Below, piece by piece: positions 1 to 7,303 of a stretch of 32,086 bases of DNA. The notes under the pieces are model-generated. The model did not search any database. It was not told where the DNA came from and saw nothing but the letters and a program-made list of their open reading frames with translations. Numbering within the stretch: position 1 is the first letter of the stretch; each line of letters starts with the position of its first letter. Source of the stretch: an uncultured Lactobacillus sp. (GTDB lineage: Bacteria; Bacillota; Bacilli; Lactobacillales; Lactobacillaceae); contig NZ_CALYQV010000022.1 in assembly GCF_945290125.1 (NCBI RefSeq), positions 1 through 32,086 on the forward strand, given 5' to 3'. The translations under genes and the position numbers were made by a program.

Positions 1-173
1 AGTGTAGTAGTAATTACTGCGGGATAGATGGGCAGGTCAGGATTGGCATTAATGGTATCAAGAATAAAAGTTACGCTGACTTTAAGCTCGCGTCTTAGTT
101 GGGTAACTGCCTGGGCTATTTCCGCGGTTTGCGGTTCTTGGTCCGCTGGTCGACTAAGACATTCAATTTTTTT
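1..173 (-). pseudogene. IS3-family orfB transposase, N-terminal fragment with frameshift
   Basis: orfB supplies the DDE integrase domain of the transposase. Only its first part is in the window. The frame -1 to orfA is open and includes AQAVTQLRRELKVSVTFILD and TINANPDLP, typical of the start of IS150-group OrfB. Right after NPDLP the expected HLSRSNYYYT motif is in a different frame. One base appears lost from the G run at 30-32, and adding one G restores LPHLSRSNYYY. This is the second one-base change in the element. The catalytic region lies beyond the window edge. Confidence 0.7.
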
Positions 174-629
174 ACGAATTCGTTCTCGATTTTCAGCTTC
201 AAGTTCTGCTGGCGTAAGCGTTCGTTCTCTTGCTTGAGTCGCTGATTTTCCTGTTTGATCAGCTGTTCTCTTTTGGTCATGGGGCGGTCGTCCTCTCTGC
301 TTGTTAACGATATTATACCCATTTTTACGGTATTCGCGCAGCCAATTAGACAACATGCCACTACTTTTTAAGCCCAAGTCAATAGATACTCGACGGGCAG
401 GCTCATGTTCAACTATGATTCGCTTGAGAGCTTGCTCCTTAAAATTACTTGTATAAGCAGTGTAAGGCTGATCTAAAATAGCTAGATCGTGACGGCCAAT
501 TAAAGCCAACAAGCAACCAATATTAGTCCTGCCAACCCGATAACGCTGACTTAACTCAGTAGAACCGATTTGATAATCATGCCAAAGATGATAGATTTCA
601 ATTTTATCTTGTTTGGATAATTTAGACAT
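116..629 (-). pseudogene. IS3-family orfA (helix-turn-helix protein), frameshifted
   Basis: orfA encodes the DNA-binding half of an IS3-family transposase. From the ATG at 629 the frame gives MSKLSKQDKIEIYHLWHDYQ, a helix-turn-helix region, and the typical SGMLSNWLREYRKNGYN motif, up to NKQRGRPP. There the correct frame jumps: the leucine-zipper end (TKREQLIKQENQRLKQENER, then ENEFVKKLNVLVDQR and a stop at 116) is one frame away. A single extra G in the run at 281-284 (CCCC on the coding strand) explains the jump, because removing it joins GRPP to MTKREQ. Without the shift the protein would be about 170 residues, a usual size for orfA. I infer an inactivating indel; a sequencing error in the homopolymer is the alternative. 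Confidence 0.8.
167..173 (-). promoter_or_regulatory. A7 slippery site for -1 frameshift between orfA and orfB
   Basis: On the coding (minus) strand the orfA frame reads GTA AAA AAA TTG, so the heptamer A AAA AAA is in the correct phase for a -1 slip. The -1 frame then continues open into orfB-like sequence to the window edge. IS3-family elements are known to make OrfAB fusion transposase by programmed -1 frameshifting at such A-rich sites. No downstream stimulatory structure was examined. Confidence 0.6.
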
Positions 630-635
630 AAAAAT

Positions 636-667
636 AACCCTCAAATTTGTCCTAAATTTGGGGGTCA
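636..667 (-). repeat. IS left terminal inverted repeat
   Basis: On the minus strand, starting at 667, the sequence begins TGACCCCC, continues AAATTTAGGAC and ends in GAGGGTT just before the orfA start. Eleven bases of it (ACCCCCAAATT) recur at 7075-7085, at the end of the second IS remnant. This supports calling both as ends of related elements. The inner limit of the repeat is approximate. Confidence 0.65.
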
Positions 668-748
668 TATCATGAATGTAGCCTTTTTTATATTTCATGA
701 TTTAGTTTTGTCCTTTTGTGTTAAATATTTGGTTGCTTATCTATAAGT

Positions 749-779
749 TTGCTACAAATTTTTATTTTATTAGTATGAT
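749..779 (+). promoter_or_regulatory. Possible promoter of the ABC/LytTR operon
   Basis: A TATGAT -10-like hexamer lies at 774-779, with TTGCTA at 749-754 as a possible -35. The spacer of 19 is long. The sequence TAAGTTTGC at 744-752 resembles one half of a LytTR-family binding repeat (W-M-M-GTT-N-R-K), but I do not see a clear second half at the usual distance. The spacing and the half-site make this tentative. Confidence 0.35.
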
Positions 780-809
780 GACTCTAAATTAGAAAAGGAG
801 ATGCCAATT

Positions 810-1664
810 ATGCTGATTGAAACAAAAGAACTAACAAAAAAATTTGGTAATAAGGTTGCTGTCAGCAAAGCTGATATTCAAATTAAAGAGGGCCAGCTTG
901 TTGCTTATTTAGGAACAAACGGTGCGGGTAAGTCTACCACTATTAATATGCTAACCGGATTGTTAAAGCCGACTTCAGGTGTCATTTCATATGCGGCAGG
1001 TTTGAAAATAGGCTTAGTTTTTCAGAATAGCATTTTAGATAATGAGTTAACAGTTAAAGACAATCTTTATTTAAGAGCAAAGATGTACCGCAACTTTTCT
1101 CAGGAGTGGCCTGAACAGTTAATTGACTTAATTGGCATCAAAAACTTTTTAAAGCAAAAATTTGGCACTTTATCAGGCGGCCAAAAGAGAAGGGTAGATA
1201 TAGCCAGAGCTCTTATTTGCAAACCAAATTTACTGTTTCTGGACGAGCCAACTACCGGCCTTGATATTCAAACCAGAAATGCTATCTGGAAATTATTGAC
1301 CAATCTGCAACAGCAACAAGGACTCACTATTTTTTTAACAACGCATTATTTAGAAGAAGCTGAAAATGCTGATCAAATGTATATTTTGGAAAATGGTCAA
1401 ATCCTAGCTAGTGGCTCTGCTGCAGAAATTAAGAACCAATATGCTCCCAATAAATTAATACTCACTGTTGATAATATTCAGGCTTTAAACACTAACCAAA
1501 AAGTTATTCGGCTTAATCGTAAGCAAGTTGAAATTGATGCTTTATCGGCGCAAGAAACTGTTGAATTATTAAAAATCAATCAAGCAAATATCGCTGACTT
1601 TACTTATTCTAAAGGAACTATCAATGATGCGTTTTTACAGATTACAGGAAAGGAGATACAATAA
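810..1664 (+). CDS. ABC transporter ATP-binding protein (DrrA/CcmA type)
   Basis: This is the nucleotide-binding subunit of an ABC exporter, energising the membrane partner encoded next. Visible motifs: Walker A GTNGAGKSTT near residues 36-45, Q-loop VFQNS, signature LSGGQKRR, Walker B LLFLDEPTTGLD and the switch histidine in TTHY. A C-terminal extension of roughly 70 residues after the NBD core is typical of DrrA-like subunits. I chose ATG 810 over the in-frame ATG at 801 because the AAAGGAG ribosome binding site (794-800) touches 801 but is 9 bases from 810, giving 284 residues. It is first in a tight four-gene run with a permease, a LytTR regulator and a DUF3021 protein. Substrate unknown; related systems often handle drugs, bacteriocins or peptides. 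Confidence 0.93.
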   Translation: MLIETKELTKKFGNKVAVSKADIQIKEGQLVAYLGTNGAGKSTTINMLTGLLKPTSGVISYAAGLKIGLVFQNSILDNELTVKDNLYLRAKMYRNFSQEWPEQLIDLIGIKNFLKQKFGTLSGGQKRRVDIARALICKPNLLFLDEPTTGLDIQTRNAIWKLLTNLQQQQGLTIFLTTHYLEEAENADQMYILENGQILASGSAAEIKNQYAPNKLILTVDNIQALNTNQKVIRLNRKQVEIDALSAQETVELLKINQANIADFTYSKGTINDAFLQITGKEIQ

Positions 1665-2510
1665 ATGGTTGCTTTATTTCGCAGAAATTTAAAAATCTAT
1701 TTTTCTAACATTACTGGTGTAATTATGTCATGCCTCGGTGCATTGATATCTTTCTTTATTTATATTGGCTTTTTGCAAAACAATCTAGAAAAAAGTTGGC
1801 AAAATTTACCACATGTTACTAAAATATTAGATTTGTGGATGATAGCCGGTATTGTTGCAGTTTCTGGTATTACTACAGCTTTTCAAGCTTTTGGCCAGCA
1901 AGTTACTGATCAAGAAACTCATGCTGTTGCCGATTTTCAACTGACGGGTTTATCACAATTCAAACAAAATCTTGCTTATGTTTTGACAGGGATAGTAGTT
2001 AGCTTCTTTATGCAAATAATTACGTTTATTGTGATGGCGGCTTATTTTGCTCTAGTAGATAAAGTAAGAATTCCTCGAGAAGCATACCTACCTGGGCTTG
2101 TATTTATTTTTGTGGGTGCAATTGCAGCAACTTTACTTGATGAGATAATTGTGCTGTTCATGCATTCCAGCACTACTTTTAGCCGATTCTCTGCTGTTTT
2201 AGGTGCTGCTGCCGGTTTCGCGGTTGCGACTTATTTACCATATGGTATATTGGTTTCTGGAGCACAAAATTTGGTAAAATTAGTACCAAGTAGTTATGAA
2301 GCAGCTGCTTTAAGAGGCTTTTTACTTAAACAGACATTAGGTACTCTTCCAAATAATGTAAAACGGCATTTAATTAATTATTTAGGGATACAGTTCAAAA
2401 TCAATAGTAACAGGCTAAATAATATGCTTGTTTTGCTATTAATGATTGCAATACTAATTTTAGTGATTATTATGCTTTTGCTTATCACTGATAGAAGGCG
2501 CAATAGATAA
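1665..2510 (+). CDS. ABC-2 type transporter permease
   Basis: This is the membrane partner of the preceding ATPase. The 281-residue protein has about six hydrophobic helices: residues ~15-35, ~55-75, ~105-130, ~145-165, ~180-200 and a strong C-terminal helix near 255-275, ending in a basic RRRNR tail. This fits the ABC-2 permease fold with cytoplasmic ends. The ATG follows the stop of the ATPase gene with no gap. The ribosome binding site AAGGAG (about 1650) lies inside the upstream gene, so the two are translationally linked. Six helices suggest a dimer working with two ATPase copies. Specificity cannot be read from the sequence. Confidence 0.88.
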   Translation: MVALFRRNLKIYFSNITGVIMSCLGALISFFIYIGFLQNNLEKSWQNLPHVTKILDLWMIAGIVAVSGITTAFQAFGQQVTDQETHAVADFQLTGLSQFKQNLAYVLTGIVVSFFMQIITFIVMAAYFALVDKVRIPREAYLPGLVFIFVGAIAATLLDEIIVLFMHSSTTFSRFSAVLGAAAGFAVATYLPYGILVSGAQNLVKLVPSSYEAAALRGFLLKQTLGTLPNNVKRHLINYLGIQFKINSNRLNNMLVLLLMIAILILVIIMLLLITDRRRNR

Positions 2511-2511
2511 A

Positions 2512-2961
2512 GTGAAAATTAAATTTAAGTCGGATCCTACTTTAAATGAAGAAATTGAAGTTGAAATTAAAGCAGCACCAAAAAATGAAACGGTAAATGA
2601 TTTAATTGATTATATACACAAATTTGGTGAAAAGAAATATCATCTTTTACCCATTAAAACTGATGACCGGATTGTTACGATTAAACGCACTGAAATCATA
2701 AAAGTGGAAATCCAAGCAACAGACATTACATTTTACACTACTACAGAAGTGGTGAAAACGACTGGCCGGTTATACCAAGTACTGGAAAAACTGGGAGATG
2801 GCTTTATTCAGGTTTCAAAACATGGCGTTATCAATATTAACTTTTTAGAATCCATTGAAGTTGGCTTTGCGGGAAATATGATTGCTCTTTTAAAAAACAA
2901 TCTGAAAGCTGATGTTTCCAGACTATATCTGCCAGCATTAAAAAGAGAGTTGGGGCTTTAA
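2512..2961 (+). CDS. LytTR-domain transcriptional regulator without receiver domain
   Basis: The 149-residue protein has a C-terminal LytTR DNA-binding domain of about 95 residues. It starts near the segment DDRIVTIKRTEIIKVEIQAT and includes the typical TTTEVVKTTGRLYQVLEKLG and FIQVSKHGVININFLESIEV patterns. The N-terminal 50 residues are not a response-regulator receiver: there is no phospho-acceptor Asp context. It starts at GTG 2512, one base after the permease stop, with a weak AGAAGG upstream. The next gene is a DUF3021-type membrane protein, as in streptococcal LytTR regulatory systems (HdrRM, BrsRM), where the membrane protein restrains the LytTR activator. By analogy it probably controls its own operon; that is inference. 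Confidence 0.88.
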   Translation: MKIKFKSDPTLNEEIEVEIKAAPKNETVNDLIDYIHKFGEKKYHLLPIKTDDRIVTIKRTEIIKVEIQATDITFYTTTEVVKTTGRLYQVLEKLGDGFIQVSKHGVININFLESIEVGFAGNMIALLKNNLKADVSRLYLPALKRELGL

Positions 2962-2962
2962 A

Positions 2963-3358
2963 ATGTGGAAATTAAGTAATTTCATTAACTATTTCTTTAC
3001 AGGAGTTGGTTTTGGCGCAGCTACTTATTTGATCATTTTGACTTTTGTATTTCCTGGTGTACCTGCTACTCCCTTAGGAGTTATTTCAGTTTTTATTATT
3101 TCCGGGTTAATAGGGATTTTATCAATGATTTTTGCCGCGGATGTTTCACCAGCTATTGCTTTTAGTGTTCACATAATAGGAACATTCTTGCTGGTTTTAT
3201 TAATGTATTGGATAAATAAGTGGTCTGTTACTTTTTGGTGGATATTGGGCGAGTTTTTGCTAGTCTATATCGTTATTTGGCTGATTGTGATTTTATCACA
3301 AGTACATACGGTGAATAAAATCAATTCTAAAATTAAAAAAAGGAATTCTAAAAAATAG
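2963..3358 (+). CDS. DUF3021-type four-helix membrane protein
   Basis: The 131-residue protein has four hydrophobic segments (about residues 8-30, 40-60, 68-88 and 95-118) and a lysine-rich cytoplasmic tail ending NSKIKKRNSKK. Size, helix pattern and position directly after a LytTR gene match the DUF3021 family. In streptococcal HdrM and BrsM, proteins of this kind inhibit the linked LytTR regulator. The start is ATG 2963, one base after the LytTR stop, with a ribosome binding site in GAGAGTTGGGG inside the upstream gene. It probably acts as a membrane sensor or anti-activator of the LytTR protein; the signal is unknown. Confidence 0.8.
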   Translation: MWKLSNFINYFFTGVGFGAATYLIILTFVFPGVPATPLGVISVFIISGLIGILSMIFAADVSPAIAFSVHIIGTFLLVLLMYWINKWSVTFWWILGEFLLVYIVIWLIVILSQVHTVNKINSKIKKRNSKK

Positions 3359-3478
3359 AATTGATTAATAATAAACAAATAATTTTGATAATAAACCTAA
3401 AAGTTTTTTAGCTGCACTGTATTAATATTTAAAAATCTAAAGATATTGAAAAGACTATTTTTTGGACCAAATAAAAAG

Positions 3479-3510
3479 GCAAATCACTAAAATTGTGATT
3501 TGCTTTTTTT
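3479..3510. terminator. Bidirectional intrinsic terminator
   Basis: A perfect 9 bp stem, GCAAATCAC (3479-3487) with GTGATTTGC (3495-3503), has a 7-base loop and is followed by seven T. An A run precedes it, so it can also stop transcripts on the other strand. It lies between the DUF3021 gene and the converging permease gene and probably serves both. Confidence 0.9.
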
Positions 3511-3573
3511 ATTTAGTAGGACGGATATAAATAACAACGCTTTACCTGATAATAAGTAGTACATTTGTTAGTC

Positions 3574-4881
3574 TTACGTACGATTATTCTTTTGCACATA
3601 AACATAAACTGGCCAGCCGGTGAGGGTCAGTAAAATACCTATAATTGCCAAAAACGGTTGGGTTAACGTAGTGGTAATTACAATGAATAAAGCACCACAA
3701 ATGGCTAATACAGGTGGAAGAGGATACCAAGGCGTTTTATATGGTCGCAAAAGATCCGGTTTCTTTTTGCGTAAAATAAGAACACCAACAAATAATAAAA
3801 TTGAAAAAATCCAGGAAACATAGACTAACATGTTGGTTAATGAGTCAAACGTACCTGAAAAAATCATAATGGTGGCGATTACGCATTCAAAAATCATACT
3901 GTTTGTAGGCACAATAGTTTTAGAATTCAGTTTACTGAAGAAGCTTGCGGCAGGTAATTTCTTTTCTTTACCCAAAACATAAGGCATTCTTGATCCCAAA
4001 AGAAGGTGTCCATTAATAGCGCCAAATACGGATACCAATATTCCTGTAGCGACCAAAGTGCCACCTACACTGCCAAACAATTTTTGGGCAGTAAGCAGAG
4101 CTGTTGTTTGGTTACCTACAACTTTAGACCATGGGATAACTCTGACATAGCTCCAATTAAGAAGAGTGTAAAAGACTGTTACTCCAAAAAGTCCCCAAAT
4201 GATCGCTTTGGCTAAAGTTTTAGCTGGGTTTTTAATTTCACTGGCTAAATTACCAATACTGAGCCAGCCGTCATAAGCAAAAAGTACGGCCAAAAGAGCT
4301 TGCCCAAAAGCCATTGCACCTGAAGCAGATGAAATGTGTGGTGCTGGAGCGCCAGCTAATTGATTAGGTCCCCTATAAAACAAAGAAAAAATGATAATTG
4401 CTGCAATTGGGAGCAACTTAATAACTAAAGTTATTTTTTGCACTTGACCGCTCAATTTAGAGCCGATCCAATTTATTAATAAGATTGTCAGCATAACAAT
4501 CAGAGCAATTACAGTGGTAGACAAGCTTTTAAAGTGTGGTATCTCTTTTAATTGAGTCGCAAATACGATCGAAAGTGCGGCAATATTTGCTGGATAATAG
4601 ACAATTATCAGAGACCAACCAAAAAGAAAGGCTATTTTAGGTCCGTAGATTTCTTCAAGATACCTGACAGGTCCACCATCTTTAGGATAGATTGACGCTA
4701 ATTCTGCTATGCTAAGTCCAGCCATTAGTGTAATAAAACCTGCAAAAGGCCAAACGATGATACTAAGCCATGCATTATGAGTCAATGACGAGACGTTAGC
4801 AATTTTAAAAAAAGCACCGCCACCAATCATGGTGCCCATGACAGTTGCTAGTGCGGCGAAAAAGTTAAGTTGTCTTTTCAT
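3574..4881 (-). CDS. APC-superfamily amino-acid permease (SteT-like)
   Basis: The 435-residue integral membrane protein has about 12 hydrophobic helices. Near its start is the APC signature MGTMIGGGAFF (first helix, unwound substrate-binding glycine stretch). YPKDGGPVRYLEEIYGP follows helix 2, a pattern common in the LAT/SteT-like group of amino-acid exchangers. It would exchange or take up amino acids at the cytoplasmic membrane; serine/threonine exchange as in SteT is one guess, not shown. The start ATG at 4881 has AAGG about 8 bases upstream. The gene is monocistronic, converges on the LytTR operon and has its own promoter-like site with a short palindrome (4914-4936). Confidence 0.87.
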   Translation of the reverse strand: MKRQLNFFAALATVMGTMIGGGAFFKIANVSSLTHNAWLSIIVWPFAGFITLMAGLSIAELASIYPKDGGPVRYLEEIYGPKIAFLFGWSLIIVYYPANIAALSIVFATQLKEIPHFKSLSTTVIALIVMLTILLINWIGSKLSGQVQKITLVIKLLPIAAIIIFSLFYRGPNQLAGAPAPHISSASGAMAFGQALLAVLFAYDGWLSIGNLASEIKNPAKTLAKAIIWGLFGVTVFYTLLNWSYVRVIPWSKVVGNQTTALLTAQKLFGSVGGTLVATGILVSVFGAINGHLLLGSRMPYVLGKEKKLPAASFFSKLNSKTIVPTNSMIFECVIATIMIFSGTFDSLTNMLVYVSWIFSILLFVGVLILRKKKPDLLRPYKTPWYPLPPVLAICGALFIVITTTLTQPFLAIIGILLTLTGWPVYVYVQKNNRT

Positions 4882-4913
4882 ATTTTTACCTTGCTTATTT
4901 TAAGATAAACTGT

Positions 4914-4936
4914 ATTATATTCTTTCTCAGAGAAAA
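4914..4936 (-). promoter_or_regulatory. Promoter of the amino-acid permease with palindrome in spacer
   Basis: On the minus strand a perfect TATAAT -10 lies at 4919-4914. Directly upstream, where the spacer should be, is the palindrome TTTCTCAGAGAAA (4923-4935, 6 bp arms). No good -35 hexamer is visible (the place holds TTTTTA), so the promoter may need an activator or be weak. The palindrome could be an operator. Confidence 0.45.
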
Positions 4937-5012
4937 TAAAAAGAACTGTTAACGCCACTTAAGCAAAAAATAAATAAAAATCAAATGAAAAAATTACAAA
5001 ATTTAGGTTTTG

Positions 5013-5040
5013 TTGAAAGTAGATTTTGATATGATATGAT
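5013..5040 (+). promoter_or_regulatory. Promoter of ribokinase gene
   Basis: TTGAAA at 5013-5018 and TATGAT at 5035-5040 are separated by 16 bases, about 40 bases before the start codon. A second TATGAT overlaps at 5030-5035. This fits a vegetative sigma-A promoter. Confidence 0.65.
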
Positions 5041-5081
5041 TTGAGTTGAATCAGGCAAAAATTTTTTCTTAAGGAGCAGAA

Positions 5082-5987
5082 ATGAATAAAGTTACAGTTA
5101 TTGGTAGTATTAATTTAGATACCAACTTGCGTGTAAAGAAAATGCCCAGACCGGGTGAAACGGTTCATGCCACAGATCACTATTCAGCTGCAGGAGGAAA
5201 GGGCGCTAATCAAGCGGTGGCTGCAGCTAGAGCAGGGTCTGATGTAAGTTTTATTGGCGGAGTTGGTGATGATGCAGCTGGAAAAGAAATGCTGAATTTG
5301 CTTAAAAGCGAAAATATCAATACCAGTGGCATAATTACAGCCACTAAAGAATCCACTGGTCAAGCATTCATCACGGTTGATGATAGTGGTCAAAATTCAA
5401 TTACCATCTATGCTGGAGCTAATTATGCTTTTGGTGCAGATGAAGTTTTGCAAAATCAGGGATTAATTAAAAATGCAGATTTTCTCATTGCACAATTTGA
5501 AACACCGCTTGCCGCCACAATTAAGGGCTTTGAAATTGCTCATGAGGCAGGTGTCAGAACAATTTTAAATCCGGCTCCAGGGATGGACCAAATTCCAGTA
5601 GAATTATTAAAACTGACTGACATCATTACGCCAAACGAAACAGAGGCTGAAACCATTACAAGCGTTAAAGTAATTGATGAAAAAGCCGCACAAAAGGCTG
5701 CTGTTAATTTGCGCGAGCAAGGTGTGGGAACAGTTATCATTACTATTGGCGATAAAGGTGCATTTTATTCTTATCAAAGTAAAAATGAGCTCATTCCTGC
5801 TTTTAAAGTTAAAGCTGTCGATACTACAGCTGCTGGTGACACATTTATTGGAGCAATGGCTAGCGTATTACTGACAGATTTATCCAATTTAAAAGATGCC
5901 ATTCTTTTTGCCAATAAAGCCTCGTCACTTACTGTTCAAAAGTACGGTGCCCAACCCTCAATTCCTTATAAGAAAGATATTAAATAA
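5082..5987 (+). CDS. rbsK: Ribokinase (PfkB family)
   Basis: Ribokinase phosphorylates D-ribose to ribose 5-phosphate in the cytoplasm, feeding the pentose phosphate pathway. The 301-residue length fits the family. Motifs: GSINLD near the N terminus (substrate contact), GGKGANQAVAAARAG (PfkB signature 1, residues ~39-53), NPAPGM, ITPNETEAE, and DTTAAGDTFIG (signature 2), whose Asp near residue 253 is the catalytic base. The ribosome binding site AAGGAG is 6-7 bases before ATG 5082. No ribose transporter, rbsD or LacI-type regulator is adjacent, so the gene stands alone; it may serve ribose salvaged from nucleosides. Other PfkB sugar kinases are possible but the match to ribokinase motifs is good. 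Confidence 0.9.
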   Translation: MNKVTVIGSINLDTNLRVKKMPRPGETVHATDHYSAAGGKGANQAVAAARAGSDVSFIGGVGDDAAGKEMLNLLKSENINTSGIITATKESTGQAFITVDDSGQNSITIYAGANYAFGADEVLQNQGLIKNADFLIAQFETPLAATIKGFEIAHEAGVRTILNPAPGMDQIPVELLKLTDIITPNETEAETITSVKVIDEKAAQKAAVNLREQGVGTVIITIGDKGAFYSYQSKNELIPAFKVKAVDTTAAGDTFIGAMASVLLTDLSNLKDAILFANKASSLTVQKYGAQPSIPYKKDIK

Positions 5988-6041
5988 AAAATCAAAAGTA
6001 TCTACCTTTTAAAAATTAAGATTCAACTTTTTTTCCTTAAA

Positions 6042-6073
6042 TTGTGACTTTGAAAGCCCTATCTTTGTATAAT
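6042..6073 (+). promoter_or_regulatory. Promoter of the L-2-hydroxyisocaproate dehydrogenase gene
   Basis: A perfect TATAAT lies at 6068-6073. Upstream, TTGTGA (6042-6047, spacer 20) or TGACTT (6045-6050, spacer 17) could act as -35. The leader to ATG 6135 would be about 55 bases. Confidence 0.55.
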
Positions 6074-6134
6074 ATAGTAGTAATTGAGTTTTACTGACAA
6101 TGTGTCAGATGTTTTAAGGGAAAGGTACTTAATT

Positions 6135-7043
6135 ATGACAACAAAAATAGGTATTATTGGTGACGGTCACGTTGGTTGCACTGTTGCTCATGAGTTAATA
6201 ATTTCGGGTTTGGTCGATGATTTGGTAATGATCGACGTTAATGAAGGTAAAGTTAAAGCCGACGCAATTGATTTTGAAGATGCCATGGCTAATTTGCCTA
6301 ATCATGCCAATATCATCGTTAATGACTATGACGCATTGAAAGATGCTGACATTGTCATTAGTACTTTAGGTAAAATATCTTTGGAAACAAAAGGCGATCG
6401 TTTTCAAGAGCTGGAATACAATAAAAAACAATTGAGTCCGATTACAGAGTCTATTAAAAATAGCGGCTTCAACGGAATTTTGATTGTCATTTCCAACCCG
6501 GTAGATGCAATTACCAGTCTTTATCAGCAACTAACAGGCTTACCAAAAGAGCACGTAATAGGAACTGGAACTTTGCTTGATACAGCTAGGATGAAGAAAG
6601 TTGTTGCTAAAAAGTTTAACGTTGATCCTCGTTCTGTAAGTGGTTTTGCACTAGGTGAACATGGTAATTCGCAATTTACTGCATGGTCAACGGTAAAAGT
6701 ATTTGAAAAACCTTTGACTGAGCTGGCTAAGAATGAGTCATGGCAACCAAGTGATCTTGAAGATGAAATCAGATTCGGTGGACAAAATGTATTTATGGGC
6801 AAGCACTACACTAATTATGGGGTCTCTGCAGCCGGCGTCAGAATTGTACGGGCCGTTTTAACAGATTCTCGGACAGAATTGCCTGTTTCGAGTTACCAAG
6901 AAAAATATGGTACATATATGTCTTACCCTGCAATTGTTGGCCGTGAGGGAATTGTTCACAAAGTTGATTTACAATTAACTGCTGCAGAAGAAGAATTATT
7001 GCAAAAGTCTGCTGAAGCAATTAAAGAAAAATCACAAGCTTAA
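6135..7043 (+). CDS. L-2-hydroxyisocaproate dehydrogenase (LDH/MDH superfamily)
   Basis: This is an NAD-dependent 2-hydroxyacid dehydrogenase that reduces branched 2-oxo acids (2-ketoisocaproate and related) from amino-acid breakdown to L-2-hydroxy acids. The 302-residue protein starts TTKIGIIGDGHVG, the nucleotide-binding glycine motif. It has GTGTLLDTARM (substrate-binding Arg) and ALGEHGNSQF with catalytic His near residue 176. The segments DAMANL, STLG, DPRSVSG and YMSYPAIVGR are close to the known Weissella L-HicDH and unlike ordinary L-lactate dehydrogenases. ATG 6135 was chosen over an in-frame upstream start at 6084: AAAGG lies about 9 bases before 6135, and TATAAT at 6068 leaves too little room upstream. 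A lactate dehydrogenase role cannot be excluded. Confidence 0.85.
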   Translation: MTTKIGIIGDGHVGCTVAHELIISGLVDDLVMIDVNEGKVKADAIDFEDAMANLPNHANIIVNDYDALKDADIVISTLGKISLETKGDRFQELEYNKKQLSPITESIKNSGFNGILIVISNPVDAITSLYQQLTGLPKEHVIGTGTLLDTARMKKVVAKKFNVDPRSVSGFALGEHGNSQFTAWSTVKVFEKPLTELAKNESWQPSDLEDEIRFGGQNVFMGKHYTNYGVSAAGVRIVRAVLTDSRTELPVSSYQEKYGTYMSYPAIVGREGIVHKVDLQLTAAEEELLQKSAEAIKEKSQA

Positions 7044-7073
7044 AAATCTAGAAAAAGTCATTTTATATGATAA

Positions 7074-7303
7074 TACCCCCAAATTGTGAAGTGCAACTAA
7101 AAAGTTAGACATTTTATTATTAAGCAAGACCTAACGCACGATTCCGATATTTAATCGGAGTCGTGTATTTTAGTTTGTTTGATCTTCTGATATGGTTGAA
7201 CCAGTAAACGTAATCGCACAGTACTGCCTGCATTTCTGCTAGTGAACTGATCTTAATGCGGTTGAGCTTCTCCCGTTTCATTAGGTTGAAGATGGTTTCG
7301 CCC
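7074..7303 (-). mobile_element. Remnant of an IS3-family element (right end)
   Basis: This is the right-hand end of an IS3/IS150-like element on the minus strand: the last ~60 codons of orfB plus the terminal repeat. ACCCCCAAATT at 7075-7085 equals 11 bases of the left end of the element at 636-667. The terminal TG has changed (ATA replaces TGA). The rest of the transposase and the left end are missing; the inner break, near 7300, is estimated from where transposase-like residues stop. It is a deletion relic lying between the dehydrogenase and the regulator gene. Confidence 0.8.
7120..7302 (-). pseudogene. IS3-family transposase OrfB, C-terminal fragment
   Basis: The fragment reads GETIFNLMKREKLNRIKISS, then WFNHIRRSNKLKYTTPIKYR and a stop at 7120. 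This is the typical OrfB end (FF-HLLKRE ... WFNN-RRS-LK-LTPI-YR). The DDE catalytic Asp residues are absent. The open frame continues upstream to 7383, but those residues (KKYRSFCMKRTTLF) do not look like transposase and are probably chance coding after the break. Confidence 0.85.

Larger units (their letters stand above)
1..667 (-). mobile_element. IS3-family insertion sequence, left-end part, decayed
   Basis: The minus strand carries an orfA/orfB pair typical of the IS3 family, IS150-like group. The element's left end lies at 667, where the minus strand reads TGACCCCCAAATTTAGG, matching the TG-start of IS3-family ends. The orfA start is at 629. The rest runs off the left edge of the window, so total length and right end cannot be seen. 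Both reading frames carry a one-base shift (near 281-284 and 30-32), so this copy is probably inactive unless those are sequencing errors. I see no duplicated target site because only one end is present. Confidence 0.85.

Noticed and set aside
6084-6134. Upstream in-frame start for the hydroxyisocaproate dehydrogenase
   Set aside because: It lies almost on the promoter start and has no ribosome binding site; family alignment begins at 6135.
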